Positions 26,282-34,774 of a stretch of DNA of 53,646 nucleotides are shown here, piece after piece (position 1 is the first letter of the stretch; each line of letters starts with the position of its first letter). A program made the translations under genes and the position numbers. This DNA is from an uncultured Oleiphilus sp. (GTDB lineage: Bacteria; Pseudomonadota; Gammaproteobacteria; Pseudomonadales; Oleiphilaceae). The notes under the pieces were generated by a model, which had not been told where the DNA came from, searched no databases, and saw nothing but the letters and a program-made list of their open reading frames with translations. The stretch covers positions 1-53,646 of the forward strand of contig CAJWAD010000012.1 of NCBI GenBank assembly GCA_913020245.1, read 5' to 3'.

Positions 26282-27019
26282 TTAAGCTTTTGAAGCTTCG
26301 CAACAAATAAACCGGTTGATCATGGGCCAAACATGATAGTTCTTGAATTGGCTTTCTTGGAATAGCGTTAGAACCTGATCTTGTGAGATGAAATAGTTCT
26401 GCCATCTATTCGTCAAATAATCGTTTACAGATTTTGGCAGCATAGGCTGTATTGCCTCAATCATTTTTCTTTTTGGGCTCTTGTAGAGCAGAGGGTTATA
26501 TTTCTCATCGTCCCGATTTGCGATGGTAAACATCAGCTTCCCTCCTGCTGCTAAATTTTGGTGAAACTGATTTATTACTTCAACGGTAATTGGCGCCGGA
26601 TGGCCATAGACACCTATTGAATAGATCAAATCAAAGTGATTCTGGGTTAAATTAGATGCGCTGTAATTCGCCCATATGAGTCGAATCATTTCAATGTCCA
26701 ATTTCTCCGCATGAATAGGCTGTCGCGCGGCGTTGAGCATTGATGAGGAAATATCGAGCCCTGTCAGCTCTCTGATATTTTTTAGGGCATGAAAAAAACG
26801 ACCGGTTCCACAGCCAACATCTAGGGCATTTATTTTATGAGAAAATTGCGCACTCAGAGACTGGAGTCTTGATATGACTTGAAGACTGGCTGGGGTACAA
26901 ATATCCCTTTCATCATTTTGACGATAAGTCTTCGCGGTTTGGTCGTTATAGTCCTCTTGAATTTTTCGATTGAATTGCTTTTGGTTGATGTGTCCATTAA
27001 ATAGGTTGATCGCGTCCAT
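26282..27019 (-). CDS. class I SAM-dependent methyltransferase
   Basis: The 245-residue product shows the Rossmann-fold motif I, NALDVGCGTGRFF, followed by the acidic strand ELTGLDIS and the later FDLIYSIGVYGH. It probably methylates a sugar or acyl group of the polysaccharide, capping or modifying it; substrate is unknown. I chose the ATG at 27019 with GAGG eight bases upstream; a frame from 27043 lacks a site. It lies 31 bases after the acyltransferase gene and is probably in one unit with it (promoter at 28245). Confidence 0.82.
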   Translation of the reverse strand: MDAINLFNGHINQKQFNRKIQEDYNDQTAKTYRQNDERDICTPASLQVISRLQSLSAQFSHKINALDVGCGTGRFFHALKNIRELTGLDISSSMLNAARQPIHAEKLDIEMIRLIWANYSASNLTQNHFDLIYSIGVYGHPAPITVEVINQFHQNLAAGGKLMFTIANRDDEKYNPLLYKSPKRKMIEAIQPMLPKSVNDYLTNRWQNYFISQDQVLTLFQESQFKNYHVWPMINRFICCEASKA

Positions 27020-27050
27020 AATATGCCTCTTATTCGTTAGCATTGCAGAT

Positions 27051-28208
27051 TCATGTTGGCGTTTCGCTTCGTATGATGAAACGACGCTTTAGCCCTAGAA
27101 AATACGATTCGAAATAAACAAAACTGAGTTTCGCAATCCAGAAAGTAAACAATGAGGTGAGTAAAAAAAGTGTTAATTGGCAGAACACAGGGCTCTCTGA
27201 TAGGAAGTTTGGTAACGGGATAAGTTTGATTGCGTTTAACACAAGCATATGGAAAAGATACATTCCGTAGCTAACTTGGCCAATTGCGATGACCCAAGCG
27301 GTGTTGCAAACGTGCGTTAAAAAGCCGGTTTGGCGTGTTACAAGGCAGAAAAGAAGCGCTGCCATAAATAGATAAGCGACCAGTATGAAGATGCCGGTTA
27401 GTTGCAGGCACAGCAGGCCCGATACCAAGAGTAAACCGGGCACGCATCGGTAACGCAATACTCGGTAAACTGCGGTAAAACACTTTTCATTATTCATTAG
27501 GTGTGCGAGTAACACCCCGATACAAATGGGAATAGCAATATGGCGTAAAATAACCGTAAGCATATGTGAGTCTGGCCACGGCAACAGCCCCGCGTCGGCT
27601 AGTAATGCGACACCAATCGCCGTAATTGCAGCGATCACCGCGCCGGTTTCAGTTAACCATTTTATAATGGCCGGCCACACTAAGTAGAATTGCTCTTCAG
27701 CAGCCAGTGACCAAGCAAAGTAAAAGATGACTCTGTCGCCATGCAACGCCACAAAATAATTGGAGGTGTAGGTCGCAAAATACGCTAGATTTTCGAAAAA
27801 GTTTCGCCCTGCATTACTGTTACGCTCTAGAACAAATACAGCAATGCAGTAAATTAGTAACACAAGGTAGTATAAAGGGAAAATTCTTAGTGCTCGGCGC
27901 ACGTAAAACCTGATCAGTGAAATAGTGTTATGTTGCGCTTTCTCGCGCAATAGTAATGTGGTGATTAAGAATCCGCTAATGACGAAAAAGAGCGTGACGC
28001 CATGGTGGCCCATAAACAACAGACTATCAGATGAGTACCTATCCCCTGCCGTATGATGCCAAATTACCGCGAGTATACTCAGGCATCTGAGACCATCTAA
28101 AGAGAGGAAGTGCTTCTTTTTGGCGAATTCAACAAATGCATCGGCAGCTGAGCTGTTTTCGCGTAACCAAATGGTTTGAGCTAGTGATGGCTGCCTGGTT
28201 TGAGTCAT
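27051..28208 (-). CDS. acyltransferase family 3 membrane protein
   Basis: The 385-residue product has about ten membrane spans and the family 3 signature: SLDGLRCLSILAVIWHH near residue 35, HHGVTLFFVISGFLI, and RRALRIFPLYYLVLL. These enzymes add O-acetyl or other acyl groups to extracellular polysaccharide on the periplasmic side, using His as the catalytic residue in the first motif. It heads a two-gene unit with the methyltransferase, behind the sigma-54 promoter at 28245. The presence of this gene suggests the polymer carries O-acyl groups. Confidence 0.92.
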   Translation of the reverse strand: MTQTRQPSLAQTIWLRENSSAADAFVEFAKKKHFLSLDGLRCLSILAVIWHHTAGDRYSSDSLLFMGHHGVTLFFVISGFLITTLLLREKAQHNTISLIRFYVRRALRIFPLYYLVLLIYCIAVFVLERNSNAGRNFFENLAYFATYTSNYFVALHGDRVIFYFAWSLAAEEQFYLVWPAIIKWLTETGAVIAAITAIGVALLADAGLLPWPDSHMLTVILRHIAIPICIGVLLAHLMNNEKCFTAVYRVLRYRCVPGLLLVSGLLCLQLTGIFILVAYLFMAALLFCLVTRQTGFLTHVCNTAWVIAIGQVSYGMYLFHMLVLNAIKLIPLPNFLSESPVFCQLTLFLLTSLFTFWIAKLSFVYFESYFLGLKRRFIIRSETPT

Positions 28209-28244
28209 GATATGCGGTCTATTAAATGCTGATAATCATGATAA

Positions 28245-28260
28245 AGCAGCTTATGTGCCA
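28245..28260 (-). promoter_or_regulatory. sigma-54 promoter P6, upstream of acyltransferase unit
   Basis: Minus-strand TGGCACATAAGCTGCT has full TGGCAC and GC at the exact distance. The start near 28233 is 25 bases before the ATG. Confidence 0.72.
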
Positions 28261-28322
28261 ATAGATTTAGTCGCCTAAATAGCCAATATTTAGGGTTAAG
28301 AACCCGCCAATCTACTGTTTTT

Positions 28323-28335
28323 TTGCACAATGCAT
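28323..28335. promoter_or_regulatory. putative activator site (UAS) for P6
   Basis: The plus strand reads TTGCACAATGCAT, a full match to TTGCAnAATGCAn, 63 bases upstream of the P6 -24 element. A weaker copy (TTGCTAAACGCCA, 28343-28355) lies 20 bases further out, about two helical turns. Confidence 0.58.
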
Positions 28336-28421
28336 TTCAGTTTTGCTAAACGCCAATAGTTTTGGCCGCGTGATGCACGGTTTTAAATAGCTACGATTAC
28401 TGCTCCTTCTCATTTTATCGG

Positions 28422-28853
28422 CTATTCAGTACTTCGAAGTGCATCAAGAATAAGCTGGTCGGCATGTTGTCGAGGGACAAGGTCGATATCAAAAAATGTT
28501 TTCATTTCATATAGCAGAAGCGCAGCGCTTAAGCTCAGGCTGATCCACAAAACACTCGTACAGAAAAAGTGTAAGGCAAGGCGTATAAAATTTTGTTTGT
28601 TTGTGGTGTCGAATCGGGGCCCGTGGCGCAGGTCTCTGCCGAGATACCAGACCATGTAAAATCGTTTGAAAAAAGAGAATGTTAACTCAACGCAGATAAG
28701 CTTTTTTGCGGGTACGCGAATGGCACGTTGAATCACTTTGCGAATTTCTCTTTCTTGTTCATAAGTCATTTTCTGACGTACGCCTTCAGGTAGTTGCTGA
28801 TAGTAATATTGGCTATCGTTTACCGGGGCTTTGCTAAGACTATTTTCCTTCAT
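28422..28853 (-). CDS. small membrane protein of unknown function at the end of the export unit
   Basis: The 143-residue product has a polar, charged N-terminal half and two closely spaced hydrophobic segments (about 55-70 and 87-115). No motif is recognised. It follows the Wzy-like gene by 45 bases and is the last gene of the unit headed by the GT4 protein at 37278. Its place next to polymerase and export genes suggests a role in assembly or export. A gap of 213 bases with promoter P6 follows. Confidence 0.6.
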   Translation of the reverse strand: MKENSLSKAPVNDSQYYYQQLPEGVRQKMTYEQEREIRKVIQRAIRVPAKKLICVELTFSFFKRFYMVWYLGRDLRHGPRFDTTNKQNFIRLALHFFCTSVLWISLSLSAALLLYEMKTFFDIDLVPRQHADQLILDALRSTE

Positions 28854-28898
28854 AACGATTCGCTTTTCTCATATTAATTCTGCATTTGCGAGCCACAC

Positions 28899-30308
28899 TT
28901 AAATGGTCGTGATACAACGAGGCTCTGCGCGCGGTGCCCTAGCTAAGCTGGTGAACGCGTGATCGATTCGCCTACTCGTAGATTTATTTTGTGGTATGTA
29001 TAAGCGGCGCATCGCGGCGATGAGGGCAAATACAAACATGAGCTGGTAAAAATTGTTGGTTTGCTTGATGACCCACTCGAGTGAGGTTTGAAGATAAACT
29101 TGCACCAATGCGCCAACCAGCGCTATGGCAATGTAACGAGAGGGATGATCCTTCAACTTAAATAAATTAATTACATTTAAAATAAAAAAATAAAACAGTA
29201 ACGTGAGGAAAAGAGCTAACGCTGGCCAGCCGGCTTCAGCTGCAATCATTAAATAGGCCGTTTCAACTAAGCCCCGACGTGAACTATCTCGACTGATCTC
29301 CTTAGGAATGTGGTCCCCATAGGGGTAAGGATCGTTAATTTTATGGCCAAAGTTGTTTAATCCAACGCCAAAGATATTTTCGTTTGCCATCTTAACTGCC
29401 GCCTGTGCAAGGTAGATACGTGTTAAGCCTGACTCCTTCGGTGCGTTTGTAAACCGCTCGACGATTGTATCGGAAGCCTTAAAAAGCGCTATAGCGACTA
29501 CAAATGGGAGAATAGCAACAACCACCCATTTTCGACGGCGTAAGTGTTTTTGTTCATTTCCACGTAGCAGCATTGATATTGAAAAAATAACAATACAATT
29601 TAAGAGAAACAGTGCAAGACCAGCGCGTGAGAGCGTAGCAAGCACACAAAATGACGCCATTGCGAATAGGAGAAACCAGATAGGCGCATTCGCATCGCGA
29701 TGATTTAATAGTTTTGATAACGCGAGTGATCCGAGTATCGAGATATACATGGTGAGCGAATTTTGATGGGGGAATGGCCCTGATGCTTGAAAAACACCAT
29801 AAAGATATTTTTGTTTTACGACTGATACAAAAATGTAAAACACAATAATAGCCACGCTTGTCATGAATGTTTCAATATGTTCTTGCGTTTGAATATATTG
29901 ATACGTGATCCAAAAATAGAGCAGCATTCTTAGCATCTTGATGATTTCAAATGCAGAGTATAGGTAAACGTCAGCATGTATAATCGAGATAATCGATATT
30001 AAAAAATAGCTCAGATAAAGCACACTACCTGGGGGTAACCAGATAATTTTATTGGCTGGCGCTCGTTTTATCGTGAGCAGGAGGATGATATACATGGCAA
30101 TATCTACCATGCCGAATTCGAAACCTTTAGAAGTACCCCGATATGTTTCCATTGAAATGAAATTTATATCTACCATCTCGCAAGTAAAAAATATAAACAA
30201 AAAGAAGATGAGTTTTTCTATCCATTGAAAGCGCAAGGCAAGGGCGTAGCCAATGGGCACACCCAATAGCAATACACTGAAAAAGACGAGATATTTCAGG
30301 TCGACCAT
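28899..30308 (-). CDS. O-antigen polymerase/ligase family protein (Wzy-like)
   Basis: The 469-residue product has about eleven membrane spans, a large periplasmic loop in the C-terminal half (VGLNNFGHKINDPYPYGDH...) and the Wzy_C/O-antigen ligase pattern ending in VETAYLMIAAEAGWPALALFL. Such proteins polymerise undecaprenyl-linked repeat units or ligate polymer. Sitting two bases upstream of, and cotranscribed with, a Wza-like gene makes the polymerase role more likely than ligation to lipid A. The ATG follows GGAG at good distance. Confidence 0.85.
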   Translation of the reverse strand: MVDLKYLVFFSVLLLGVPIGYALALRFQWIEKLIFFLFIFFTCEMVDINFISMETYRGTSKGFEFGMVDIAMYIILLLTIKRAPANKIIWLPPGSVLYLSYFLISIISIIHADVYLYSAFEIIKMLRMLLYFWITYQYIQTQEHIETFMTSVAIIVFYIFVSVVKQKYLYGVFQASGPFPHQNSLTMYISILGSLALSKLLNHRDANAPIWFLLFAMASFCVLATLSRAGLALFLLNCIVIFSISMLLRGNEQKHLRRRKWVVVAILPFVVAIALFKASDTIVERFTNAPKESGLTRIYLAQAAVKMANENIFGVGLNNFGHKINDPYPYGDHIPKEISRDSSRRGLVETAYLMIAAEAGWPALALFLTLLFYFFILNVINLFKLKDHPSRYIAIALVGALVQVYLQTSLEWVIKQTNNFYQLMFVFALIAAMRRLYIPQNKSTSRRIDHAFTSLARAPRAEPRCITTI

Positions 30309-30310
30309 GT

Positions 30311-31405
30311 TTATCTCCGTATCGTTATTTCCTTATCGATATCAAAGTAGGTCAGTGCGGCCTCAAGTGATGGGACGATCTCTGCAAGAATCGCATTCCA
30401 TTTACCTAGAATACCTTTTGGCACATAAACAATATCGTTAGGCTCCAAGCGAAAGTCTCGCGTCAACCCGGCCATGATATCGCTTCGAGAAACCTTATAT
30501 AATTTAGGATGTTGTAAATTGCCGCGAATGATTAGGATTTCGTCACTGGCGCTATTTTTTAGGCCCTCTGCATGCGCAAGCAAACGGCCTGCGGTCATGT
30601 TTGGTTTGAAGCCAAAGTAACCTTGTTTATTCACCTCGCCAATCACATACACTTCTTGGTTCATTGCCGATGGAATGAAAATGTAGTCGCCATTAATGAG
30701 GGGGATATTCATTAAGGCATTACCTTTTCTGAGGAGTGCATCAAAATCGATAGGTAAAATTTCATTTCCGCGGCGAATAAAACTATGGGCTAAATCGGCC
30801 AATTCAATGGTATTGTTATCGAAAACACCCACTGATAACCCTTCTGCCTTGGCAATCGCATCAGCGAGATGTATGGATCCATCAAAATAATAAAAACCTG
30901 GCTTCGTCACCTTACCCACGATAGTGAAGCTAGAGCTTCTCATTTCATAAGGAATTAACGATACTCTGGGGTAATGAATATATTGTTTTAAACTTTTTTC
31001 GATTAGTGCCGTGGCTTCAGGTATCGAAAGATCTTTTACGGAGATCTCGCCAATGAGCTTACACGTTATGGTTCCGTCCATTTTCACAATGATGCCTTCT
31101 GTATCTAAATCTTTTTCGTTGTAGACATAGATATTGAATTTATCACCGGGCGCTATTTGGTAAGCCATGGTCTCAAGGTTATGTAGGCTTTTTAAATAAT
31201 TAAAATCCGGCTCGATATGAATTTCTTCGCCTTTGTTGGTTGGCGTTTGGTCCATCAGTCTGTCTGGGAACTGGTTTTCATCCACTATTTGTTGGCTGGT
31301 GCAGCTTGTCAAAAATAAGCAGAGTATTGCGAGAATACAATGCACTGCGATAAGCGGGAATGCGCCACCTAAAACTAAATTTATTGGAAGATAATGTTTC
31401 TTCAT
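30311..31405 (-). CDS. polysaccharide export lipoprotein, Wza-like
   Basis: Wza-type proteins form the outer-membrane exit channel for capsular or exopolysaccharide. The product has a signal peptide and a lipobox ending LTSC, then a Poly_export domain (YQIAPGDKFNIYVYNEKDLDT, DLSIPEATALIEKSLKQYI) and two SLBB-type domains (FTIVGKVTKPGFY, VYVIGEVNKQGYF). I take the ATG at 31405 because GAGGG is eight bases upstream; an ATG six bases earlier is too close. It follows the Wzc-like gene by ten bases. Length is normal for the family. Confidence 0.92.
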   Translation of the reverse strand: MKKHYLPINLVLGGAFPLIAVHCILAILCLFLTSCTSQQIVDENQFPDRLMDQTPTNKGEEIHIEPDFNYLKSLHNLETMAYQIAPGDKFNIYVYNEKDLDTEGIIVKMDGTITCKLIGEISVKDLSIPEATALIEKSLKQYIHYPRVSLIPYEMRSSSFTIVGKVTKPGFYYFDGSIHLADAIAKAEGLSVGVFDNNTIELADLAHSFIRRGNEILPIDFDALLRKGNALMNIPLINGDYIFIPSAMNQEVYVIGEVNKQGYFGFKPNMTAGRLLAHAEGLKNSASDEILIIRGNLQHPKLYKVSRSDIMAGLTRDFRLEPNDIVYVPKGILGKWNAILAEIVPSLEAALTYFDIDKEITIRR

Positions 31406-31415
31406 GTCCATACCC

Positions 31416-33419
31416 TCAACGAATATTTAGTGACTGGTTGATATAACGCTTTGGCAGCGAATTTATCAGTACACCAATGTTTTTTATATTCCATGTATTC
31501 ATCATGGCAATGACTTGTTTCATTGTTGCAATGGGCGTTGTACGGCTTTTGGTGAGGAGCAAATTAAATTGTGCTTGTTGAGTAATTGTTCGAAACAGCT
31601 GTAGATGTCGATTACAAGGCAGAAGGTCCCAAATCACAACATCGAATTGCTTATCGCAATGGGCGAGAAACGCTTGCGTTTTCTCATCTGAGAGCATGTC
31701 TAAATAAATGCCTTTGTTTAGCGAAAAATAGTTTTTATACAGGTTTGCGTGGACCTCACTAAACCGATGATTATTTATATTTTCATCCCCGTACAACAGG
31801 TTATTAATAATCGATGAGGGGTCTATTTCATCGGTGTGCTCTTCCGACTCAATGTGTAAGATGCGTTTTCCCTGTTTTGCGAATTGCGATGCGATCTCGC
31901 TGGCTATAAACGTTGTACCTTCTCCTTCAGCCATGCCTGTAACCACTACCAACTTTCCTTGAGTTCCAGCTAGCGCGTGCGCGATTTCAGAGAACAATAA
32001 TTGAAATTGAGAGTAAAATAATTGCGCAGACACTTCATCTTTATCTGGGAGCACGGCGACAACGCTCGCGCCCTCTATCTTTTTTAAATCATTGGCGGTT
32101 TTCAGTGAGGTATTAGTTATCTCTTTAATCAAGATATAAAGAGCAATAATGCCCGAACCAAATATGGCGAGCACTAAAGAAATAACTTTCCGAAAGGAGC
32201 GCTTGGGATACTCTGGAATTTGCGCTCGTTCCAGTATATCGAAATCACTGATATTTGATTCGAGTGCAAGATTAGCGGCAACCAAACGTGTGTCTAATGT
32301 ATCGATTAAGTCTTGTTTGCTTGCTGTTTTTTGTTCTAGCTTAAAATGTGTTTGCGCGAGTTCTGACAGCACTTCGATTTTTTGTTTAATGTTTCTAATA
32401 CTCTCTGCGTAAGACTTTTGGTTCCCAAAATTGGCGAAGAGTTGGGATTCTAGGTCTAGTTTGCGAAGGGATAACTCCTCATATAAGGGATTGATGCCAT
32501 ACTCAACTTCGTCAAACGTGATATTTGATGATTTTTTCCTTTGCTCTTCAATTTCGAGCACCGAAATTTGATGCAGTAAATGCTGCACTTTTGGGTTGTC
32601 TTCGGTGTAGCGTTTTCGTAACACTTCCAGCTCGTTCTTGAGTGATTTTGTTCGGTTTCCTTCGTTGGTTCTTAATAACTCTGAGGTGACAACTTTGACG
32701 GAGGTTATCGCTAGTTTTTCTGATATATGTTCAAGCTGTGAGGTGAGGTCATTGCGTTTAACTTCGCCGTCTACATGACGTAACTCAAGTTGCGTGAGAT
32801 AGGCATATAAATTATCTTTTTCAGTCTCAAAATCTAGCACATCATTTTTCGTTTTAAAGAGACGCTCAGCTTGCCGTGCCTCTTGCAATTCTTTGAGTGT
32901 TAAGCTCCTTTTTTTTACGTAATATTCATAGATTTCGTGTGTCGCGGAATTTTGAATTTGCGTATAGTTTTGCAAAAAAGTTTCGCTGACCTTGTCCGCG
33001 ATCGCGGCGGCTAGGGCTGGCTCGGCCCACGTTACTTTGATTTCGATAACATTTGAGGTATTCGTTTTATTGATCTCTATCTTTTTTCGAAGGTCTTGGG
33101 GGCTAATGTCCAGCTGCATGGCGCTGATTACTTTTTCAAGGTTTTCACGGAGCAGAATAGTTTCCAACAAGGTATTAATGTCCGTCTTTAAGTATAAGTA
33201 CGGCATATCGTTTTGCGACGCCATGTTTTTAGCGTGGCGTATCAGAAAACAGCTAGCTTCCCAGGTCTTGGGAATAAATACCTGGGTAATCTTATAGGTA
33301 CTGACACCCAGCACGATCGCTACGATAATCGGTATTAGTAGTTTGTACTGAATACTGATCCATAGCGTGCGTAGGTCGATTTGAGGCTCGACTGTTTGCT
33401 GGGTATCTGTTGTTAGCAT
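31416..33419 (-). CDS. Wzc-like polysaccharide co-polymerase with degenerate ATPase domain
   Basis: The N-terminal part is a Wzz domain: a membrane span at about 25-45, a long periplasmic coiled coil (about 150-400) and a second span near 420. The C-terminal part has the BY-kinase fold but its nucleotide motifs are eroded. The P-loop reads GMAEGEGTTF, lacking the Lys of GxxGxGK[ST]; the A' motif reads ILHIESEE, not a typical Asp strand; only a weak Walker B (VVIWDLL) remains. There is no C-terminal Tyr cluster. It should still regulate chain length, but probably not by tyrosine autophosphorylation. I use the ATG at 33419; the longer frame starts with TTG at 33440. Wza-like and Wzy-like genes follow. 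Confidence 0.85.
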   Translation of the reverse strand: MLTTDTQQTVEPQIDLRTLWISIQYKLLIPIIVAIVLGVSTYKITQVFIPKTWEASCFLIRHAKNMASQNDMPYLYLKTDINTLLETILLRENLEKVISAMQLDISPQDLRKKIEINKTNTSNVIEIKVTWAEPALAAAIADKVSETFLQNYTQIQNSATHEIYEYYVKKRSLTLKELQEARQAERLFKTKNDVLDFETEKDNLYAYLTQLELRHVDGEVKRNDLTSQLEHISEKLAITSVKVVTSELLRTNEGNRTKSLKNELEVLRKRYTEDNPKVQHLLHQISVLEIEEQRKKSSNITFDEVEYGINPLYEELSLRKLDLESQLFANFGNQKSYAESIRNIKQKIEVLSELAQTHFKLEQKTASKQDLIDTLDTRLVAANLALESNISDFDILERAQIPEYPKRSFRKVISLVLAIFGSGIIALYILIKEITNTSLKTANDLKKIEGASVVAVLPDKDEVSAQLFYSQFQLLFSEIAHALAGTQGKLVVVTGMAEGEGTTFIASEIASQFAKQGKRILHIESEEHTDEIDPSSIINNLLYGDENINNHRFSEVHANLYKNYFSLNKGIYLDMLSDEKTQAFLAHCDKQFDVVIWDLLPCNRHLQLFRTITQQAQFNLLLTKSRTTPIATMKQVIAMMNTWNIKNIGVLINSLPKRYINQSLNIR

Positions 33420-33451
33420 TCGATAAGCATCCGATAGCAACTGTGTTCTAG

Positions 33452-34720
33452 TTATTGATAAGCATGAACGGTGCCGTGAGCGTACATTTCCAATTCTTTT
33501 TGCATTGTTTTACGAATATCTGTAATCGATTTTATTTCGTCCGGTATGGGACGATTACTGATAATTGAGGCGAAAGAGTCTTTGTCATTTGGATGATAGC
33601 CGTGCATACCCGGAATCACCTTGAGCCCCATATAACTGGGGTTAATCAAAAGCCCCGGGTCCATAAGAAAAAAGAGTTCGCCAAATTTTGCGTCTTGATA
33701 AGGGACATGCATCTTTTCAAGCTCTTGATTCGAGACCAATGACCCTTCTGGGATTTTCTCTAAACAGCCCTCTATTACCGACCTCGCATCTGGATTAGGA
33801 AACCAAAACCGCGCCATAGTTGAATCGTACATGGCAATATAATCACTACCGTAGTTAAGCCCTAAACTTTCAATCTTTTTTATAAGGTCAATACTGCCGC
33901 GAACATTGGCCATGCCATGATCTGAAATTACGTATAGAGAGACGTCATCGTAATGCTCTTTAGCGGTGTCATAGAGGTCAGTGACTTGGTCTTCGAGCCA
34001 ACGAATTTTTTCATTCACTTTTATATCGTTGGTACCAACGGTGTGCATTAACCCATCTAGCCTTGGCAAATAAACATACGCGAGCTTGATCTCCCCTTTT
34101 CGAATCTCGGCTTTGTTCTCTTCAACAACTGTTTCTTCTGAATGCCGCCAGTTAGAGCAGTAATAAGGAATTTTCTGTTCCACACACCAATCAAAAATCG
34201 TATCTGTTTTGAGGATGCCCCCAGGTACAAAATAATCTCTTTTTTCTAGGTAATCGAATTGCGGTAATTTCGCGAATGGCACGCTGTAGAGTTCAAAATA
34301 GCCCGTGTAGCCATAGGCAAATTTGATGAATTTACTCAGCCAATGCCTAACTCGCCATCGGTCGAAAATAATGCCCGGAAGCATGCTCAAGTATTTAAAT
34401 GGTTTAAACGGTGAGGTGTTAGGTTCGTAATAAAAGGCTGACCAATGTCCGTGTTCATCTGGATAACGCCCGGTCAGTATTGAAGGGTCGGCGGCGGATG
34501 AGAAGCCAAACGTTGTTTCAAGTCTTTTGGCATTAGGCATCAGTTTGTTTAAAAAACCATACTTTTTGTAGACCTCCCATCCAAATGCATCAACAAACGT
34601 GTAGATCGCAATTTTATCTGATTTGCCCGATTTCTTTTTTTCAGACACCAAAATTGTCGAGTCCCTTTTTGTTTTTAGTTGTCCAATATGGTTCGTATGT
34701 GTACGTAATACTTCGCTCAT
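33452..34720 (-). CDS. type I phosphodiesterase / alkaline phosphatase superfamily protein
   Basis: The 422-residue product matches the metal-dependent phosphodiesterase fold: an Asp in YTFVDAFGW, a nucleophile region FGFSSAADPSILTGRYPDEHGHW (shown as separate blocks SSAADPSILTGRYP and EHGHW), the metal sites ISDHGM and GMHGYHP, and LPRLDGLMHTVG. The usual nucleophile Thr position appears to be Ser. It has no signal peptide. The family includes nucleotide pyrophosphatases and phosphoglycerol or phosphoethanolamine enzymes. Within the EPS operon it may act on a nucleotide-sugar or lipid-linked precursor. Start chosen at the ATG at 34720, with GGGAG eight bases upstream. Confidence 0.75.
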   Translation of the reverse strand: MSEVLRTHTNHIGQLKTKRDSTILVSEKKKSGKSDKIAIYTFVDAFGWEVYKKYGFLNKLMPNAKRLETTFGFSSAADPSILTGRYPDEHGHWSAFYYEPNTSPFKPFKYLSMLPGIIFDRWRVRHWLSKFIKFAYGYTGYFELYSVPFAKLPQFDYLEKRDYFVPGGILKTDTIFDWCVEQKIPYYCSNWRHSEETVVEENKAEIRKGEIKLAYVYLPRLDGLMHTVGTNDIKVNEKIRWLEDQVTDLYDTAKEHYDDVSLYVISDHGMANVRGSIDLIKKIESLGLNYGSDYIAMYDSTMARFWFPNPDARSVIEGCLEKIPEGSLVSNQELEKMHVPYQDAKFGELFFLMDPGLLINPSYMGLKVIPGMHGYHPNDKDSFASIISNRPIPDEIKSITDIRKTMQKELEMYAHGTVHAYQ

Positions 34721-34774
34721 GTCATTTGCTCCCAAAATGGTTAGCTTACTTTCTCTTGTTTTCTTTATTGGTGA

